Shown piece by piece: positions 61,006 through 64,000 of a DNA stretch of 64,000 bases (its first letter is position 1; each line of letters starts with the position of its first letter). The notes below the pieces were generated by a model. That model ran no database searches and was not told where the DNA came from. It saw only the letters and a program-made list of their open reading frames with translations. The stretch lies in contig NZ_CP078138.1 in NCBI RefSeq assembly GCF_019212185.1, forward strand, positions 4,012,501-4,076,500, in the 5' to 3' direction. The DNA is from Pseudomonas fluorescens. GTDB taxonomy: Bacteria > Pseudomonadota > Gammaproteobacteria > Pseudomonadales > Pseudomonadaceae. Made by a program: the position numbers and the translations under genes.

Positions 61006-61047
61006 TTGATCTTGATCTTGATCTTGATCTTGATCTTGATCTTGATC
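61006..61047. repeat. Hexanucleotide tandem repeat (TTGATC)7
   Basis: Seven exact TTGATC units at the left edge of long repeat copy B. Copy A has only a degenerate TTGATTTTGATTC at the same place. Confidence 0.9.
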
Positions 61048-61270
61048 CACCCGCCCCTTTCGGAAGGCTGAGCGCAGGTATTCATCCGGGGGAAGCGCGT
61101 AGCGCGCTGCGGCGCAGCCGCAGTCATCGAGAGGAGGTGCCAGCGAAGCCAACCGGAGGCGATGACCCACGGATGGATGCCGGAGCGAAGGGACCCCGAG
61201 CCTTAGCGAGGGGCCGGACGCTGGGGCAAGCCTTTTTTGCTTACTTTTTTCGGGCGCCCTTGAAAAAAAG

Positions 61271-61278
61271 GGCGCTGG
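61271..61278. repeat. 8-bp target-site duplication, left copy (IS copy 2)
   Basis: GGCGCTGG, repeated at 62652-62659. Confidence 0.85.
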
Positions 61279-62651
61279 GGGACTGTCAGTTTTTTTGTGT
61301 GCGGGCCGGTAATGGCCTGCCGTCAGGCAGGCCCTGATTTTCACCAGGTCGGCCTGATGAACCGATCTCCGTACAGAATCGCAAATTGATTCATCGCACT
61401 TTTCCAGTCATGGGCCGCTGAACCCCAGTTTGCCGTGATGTTTCGTAGCCCCAACCAGATCAGTTTGGTCGCTGCATCGTCGTTCGGGAAGTGGCCACGG
61501 GTCTTTATGATCTTACGTAGCTGAGCATTGATGCTCTCAATCGCGTTGGTGGTATAGATCACCTTCCGGATGGCGGGCGGGAAAACAAAGAATGGAATCA
61601 CTCGATCCCAAGCGCGTCTCCAGGCGGCCACGACCGTTGGATACTGTTTGCCCCAAGGCCCGTTTTCAAACTCATCCAAGGCCTGCTCAGCCGCTTCTGC
61701 GTTGATGGCCTGATAAATCGGCTTCAGCGCCTTGGCCAGTGCTCGACGCTTGTCCCAAGCCGCGTAGTCCAGGCTGTTGCGAATCAGATGCACAATGCAT
61801 GTCTGCAGTGTTGTTTCTGGAAACACTGCGCTGAGGGCCTCTGGCATGCCCTTGAGGCCATCGGTCACGGCAATCAGCACGTCCTCGACGCCTCGCGTTT
61901 TGAGGTCGTTGAACACCTTCATCCAGAACTTCGCACCCTCGGTGTTCTCGATCCAGATGCCCAGGATATCGCGCGTCCCGTCGGGTAAAACACCCAACGC
62001 CAGGTAAATGGCCTTGTTGCGTACCAGCCTTCTTCGCGGATCTTCACCCGTAGCGCATCAAAGAAAATGACCGGGTACATCGGCTCCAGCGGGCGCTGTT
62101 GCCACGCGCCAATCTCTTCCATGACCTCGTCGGTCACAGAGCTGATGAAATCGGGCGAGACGTCCGTGCTGTACTGCTCAGAAAGAAACGCACGAATCTC
62201 TCTGACCGTCATTCCACGGGCGTACATGGCGATGATCTTGTCATCGAAACCGGTATAACGGCGCTCATGCTTGGGGATCAGAATCGGCGAGAAACTGCCG
62301 TTGCGGTCGCGCGGAATATCCAGGCGTATCGGGCCATCGCCGGTGAGCACCGTCTTGCCGCTCTTGCCGTTGCGCTGGTTGGTTTCGTCCTCCGGGCGCT
62401 GCGCGCCCGATGGATAACCCAAATGGTGGCCAAGCTCGGCATTTAGGGCGCGTTCAATCAGCGCTTTCTTGAAGGCCGCAGAAGCCTCTTCGATCGCCTC
62501 AGCGGTCATCAGTGTTTGAGGGAGTTGATCCAGCAGTTCCTTTGGAAGCTTCGGCAGCTCCCGCACCGGTTGGCGCTCAGATTTCTTTTTGGTTGGCATA
62601 CATGCACCTCTTACTCATGTTATGCCCGAACACAAAATTTCTGACACCCCC
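61279..62651 (-). mobile_element. IS256-family insertion sequence, copy 2 (inverted, frameshifted)
   Basis: This is a 1373-bp element, opposite in direction to copy 1 and one base shorter. Ends GGGACTGTCAG (61279) and, on the right, CTGACACCCCC (62651). An 8-bp duplication GGCGCTGG lies at 61271-61278 and 62652-62659. Confidence 0.92.
61341..62599 (-). pseudogene. IS256-family transposase, frameshifted
   Basis: The same protein as in copy 1, but one T is missing near 62025 (GGCTTGGTACGC in copy 1, GGCTGGTACGC here). The frame breaks after KIREEG, between the first and second catalytic Asp regions. Restoring the base gives the 420-codon gene. It is otherwise virtually the same as copy 1, so the copies are recent; copy 1 could act on it in trans. 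Confidence 0.92.
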
Positions 62652-62659
62652 GGCGCTGG
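62652..62659. repeat. 8-bp target-site duplication, right copy (IS copy 2)
   Basis: GGCGCTGG, repeated at 61271-61278. Confidence 0.85.
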
Positions 62660-62739
62660 GGGGCGCAACCATAAGCGGCCGTTACCCCAGGAATGGATAT
62701 GTACATAAACGGGATGTACACCGGAAAACCCTACCCCCC

Positions 62740-63909
62740 TCAAAAATACTTCAACCACCGCAAATCCCTGCGCCGCCCCTTCAACCGCGAAAACCACCGC
62801 ACCGGCAGGTACAACCCCACCGCCAACCCCACCGCCACCAGCCAAACCCACCCCATCGAATCAAAGCCAAAGTAACTCCCCTGATTCAACCCAAACCCCG
62901 CCACCGCTGCCAGATAGGCAAACTTCAGCACATACAAATGCAGCAGGTAGAAAAACATCGGCGCCGAGCCGAACACCGTCAGGGCGAGGATCCAGCGGCT
63001 GTTCTGGCGGCGCTCGAACCATAGCAACAACAGCAGCCCAAGACTCAAGGTCAAGGTGAGAAACAGCAGCGACGGCGGATACTTGGTGATGTTGAAAAAA
63101 CTCATCAGCGTCTGCCCCACAGCATCCGCCGACACCCACGGCTTCTCGCCATACCCATTGAGCAGGCGCAAACCGACAAAACCCGCCAACCCGCCCAATC
63201 CAGCCACCAGCAAGGCGCGCTGACGCCGCGAGGCATCGACACCCTGGGCAAACCACGGACCGAGGGCATAGCCCAAACCAATCACCCCGATCCACGGCAG
63301 CAGCGGATAGGACGTGCGCAAGCGCAAACCGTCGCCCAACTCGATCCAGCCGCGATCATGCAGCACCGCCCACGGTACGTGCATCGCCGACTCAAGACCG
63401 AAGTGCAGACCGTCCAACAGGTTGTGCCCGGCGATGATCAGCAGGCTGAGCACCAGCAACACCGCGCGCGGCAGCCAGACCATCGCCGACAAGGCGAGCA
63501 TGCTCAGGCCGATGGCCCAGATCACTTGCAGGTAGATCACGCTCGGCGGGAACTGGAAGGTCCAGGCGAAGTTGACCAGGGTGATTTCCAGCAGCACCAG
63601 GAACAGTCCGCGCTTGAACAGGAAGGTACTGACATCGGCCTTGCCGGCGTATTTCTCGCCATACAGGTAAGCCGACAAACCGGTGAGCAGGACGAACACC
63701 GGCGCGCACAAATGCGCCAGGGTGCGGCTGAGGAACAGTTCGGGTTCGGTGCTGGTGATGTCCATCGGGTCGCTGACCTGGCGATGCAGGAAAAACGTTT
63801 CGCGCACGTGGTCGAGCAGCATGAACAGAATCACCAATCCCCTCAGGGCATCGATGGACAGCAGCCGGGTGGCGGCAATGGGGCGAAGGACAGCAGAGGT
63901 CATGGGCAT
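62740..63909 (-). CDS. DUF1624/HGSNAT-like multi-TM membrane protein
   Basis: The start is uncertain: ATG at 63907-63909 or 63901-63903, neither with a strong ribosome-binding site. About 389 residues with roughly ten to eleven membrane segments. The N-terminal RLLSIDALRGLVILFMLLDHVRETFF carries the conserved DALRG and Asp-His of the YeiB/DUF1624 and heparan-alpha-glucosaminide acetyltransferase group. SRTLAHLCAPVFVLLTGLSAYLYG, LLPWIGVIGLGYALG and YLLHLYVLKFAYLAA follow. Members are thought to move acyl groups across the membrane; the acceptor here is unknown. Confidence 0.82.
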   Translation of the reverse strand: MPMTSAVLRPIAATRLLSIDALRGLVILFMLLDHVRETFFLHRQVSDPMDITSTEPELFLSRTLAHLCAPVFVLLTGLSAYLYGEKYAGKADVSTFLFKRGLFLVLLEITLVNFAWTFQFPPSVIYLQVIWAIGLSMLALSAMVWLPRAVLLVLSLLIIAGHNLLDGLHFGLESAMHVPWAVLHDRGWIELGDGLRLRTSYPLLPWIGVIGLGYALGPWFAQGVDASRRQRALLVAGLGGLAGFVGLRLLNGYGEKPWVSADAVGQTLMSFFNITKYPPSLLFLTLTLSLGLLLLLWFERRQNSRWILALTVFGSAPMFFYLLHLYVLKFAYLAAVAGFGLNQGSYFGFDSMGWVWLVAVGLAVGLYLPVRWFSRLKGRRRDLRWLKYF

Positions 63910-63962
63910 TTCACAACGCAGAAGGTGAAGGAAGTGGCCTGCAGGCCATAAAGCTTGCAAAT

Positions 63963-63988
63963 TTACGTAATAGTATTACATTACGCAA
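63963..63988. promoter_or_regulatory. Palindromic operator-like site upstream of the DUF1624 gene
   Basis: TTACGTAAT (63963-63971) and ATTACGCAA (63980-63988) form nine-base arms with one mismatch; within it, GTAAT-AGT-ATTAC (63967-63979) is perfect. The AT-rich setting, 55-80 bp before the ATG, suits a TetR-type or similar operator. Confidence 0.5.
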
Positions 63989-64000
63989 CCTATTCGAAAC

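Larger units (their letters stand above)
60696..61278. other. Intergenic region upstream of vgrG with long repeat copy B
   Basis: About 580 bp without a gene. The part from 60696 to about 61000 should hold the vgrG promoter but shows no clear boxes. From about 61003 the region is the long repeat, ending at the IS. Confidence 0.6.
61003..62705. repeat. Long Pseudomonas repeat, copy B, interrupted by IS copy 2
   Basis: 61003-61278 and 62660-62705 together match copy A at 40014-40319 in the same orientation, with GGTATTCATCCGGGGG, GCGTAGCGCGCTGCGGCG and final GGAATGGATATGTAC blocks. The IS at 61279-62651 sits inside it. The block after CAAGCCTTTTT differs between the copies. Confidence 0.8.

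Noticed and set aside
61006..61047. CRISPR array
   Set aside because: The hexamers are contiguous with no spacers, and no cas genes are present.
62040..62599. A separate short transposase gene from the 5' part of IS copy 2
   Set aside because: The sequence is the same as copy 1 until a missing T near 62025; it is one gene with a frameshift.
52909..62651. A composite transposon made of two IS256 copies
   Set aside because: Each copy has a different 8-bp duplication of its own (GTGTGTTG and GGCGCTGG), showing two independent insertions.

Overview
The window reads as the chromosome of a fluorescent-group Pseudomonas. It is GC-rich, has many REP elements of the form GTAGGAGC...GCGAGC, an OprD-type porin, -24/-12 (sigma-54) promoters, SfnR-like control of sulfur-source genes, and a VgrG/Tle-type T6SS island. 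No rRNA, tRNA or CRISPR array was seen.

Layout. (1) 1-5.6 kb, minus strand: a complete Liv/HAAT-type ABC importer (two ATPases, binding protein, two permeases) followed by an OprD-family porin cut by the window edge. (2) 5.9-11.4 kb, minus: a Tat-exported DUF1552 protein and a 1388-residue multidomain protein joining a small Cys/Trp-rich N-terminal domain, a sorbosone/glucose-dehydrogenase-like propeller and DUF1587/1592/1588/1585-type cytochrome-like modules. (3) 11.8-48.1 kb: a very large organosulfur-scavenging region. It holds an SfnR-like sigma-54 activator without a sensor domain, four SsuD-like flavin monooxygenases, one DszC/SfnB-like acyl-CoA-dehydrogenase-fold monooxygenase, three cytoplasmic DszB-like proteins (two with the Cys-His-Arg desulfinase residues, one with Cys replaced by Ser), two Tat-lipoprotein family-5 binding proteins with one Dpp-type ABC importer, an SsuA-like binding protein, a separate SsuBC-type importer, three TonB receptors, a lipase, a class II aldolase and a heterodimeric ABC exporter. 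(4) 48.1-60.7 kb, minus: an orphan T6SS island (VgrG, DUF4123 adaptor, DUF3304, Tle1-like DUF2235 lipase, second DUF3304, PAAR remnant, 2-TM protein, TssM/ImcF-like protein). VgrG and DUF4123 are frameshifted, and the second DUF3304 gene is split by an IS256-family element. (5) 61-64 kb: a long Pseudomonas repeat interrupted by a second, frameshifted copy of the same IS, then a DUF1624/HGSNAT-like membrane protein.

How it fits together. Six -24/-12 promoters (13.1, 30.97, 31.18, 36.44, 40.65 and 45.72 kb) lie downstream of a shared palindrome, TGYTG-N6-CARCA, which usually occurs twice or three times at 31-33 bp spacing. They drive every sulfur operon, so the SfnR-like protein at 11.8-12.85 kb very probably controls the whole region. 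The model I infer is: TonB receptors and importers bring in organosulfur compounds, SsuD/DszC-like enzymes oxidise them towards sulfinate, DszB-like enzymes release sulfite, and the ABC exporter may remove the desulfurised product. This resembles the rhodococcal 4S (Dsz) logic in a Pseudomonas, with an unknown substrate.
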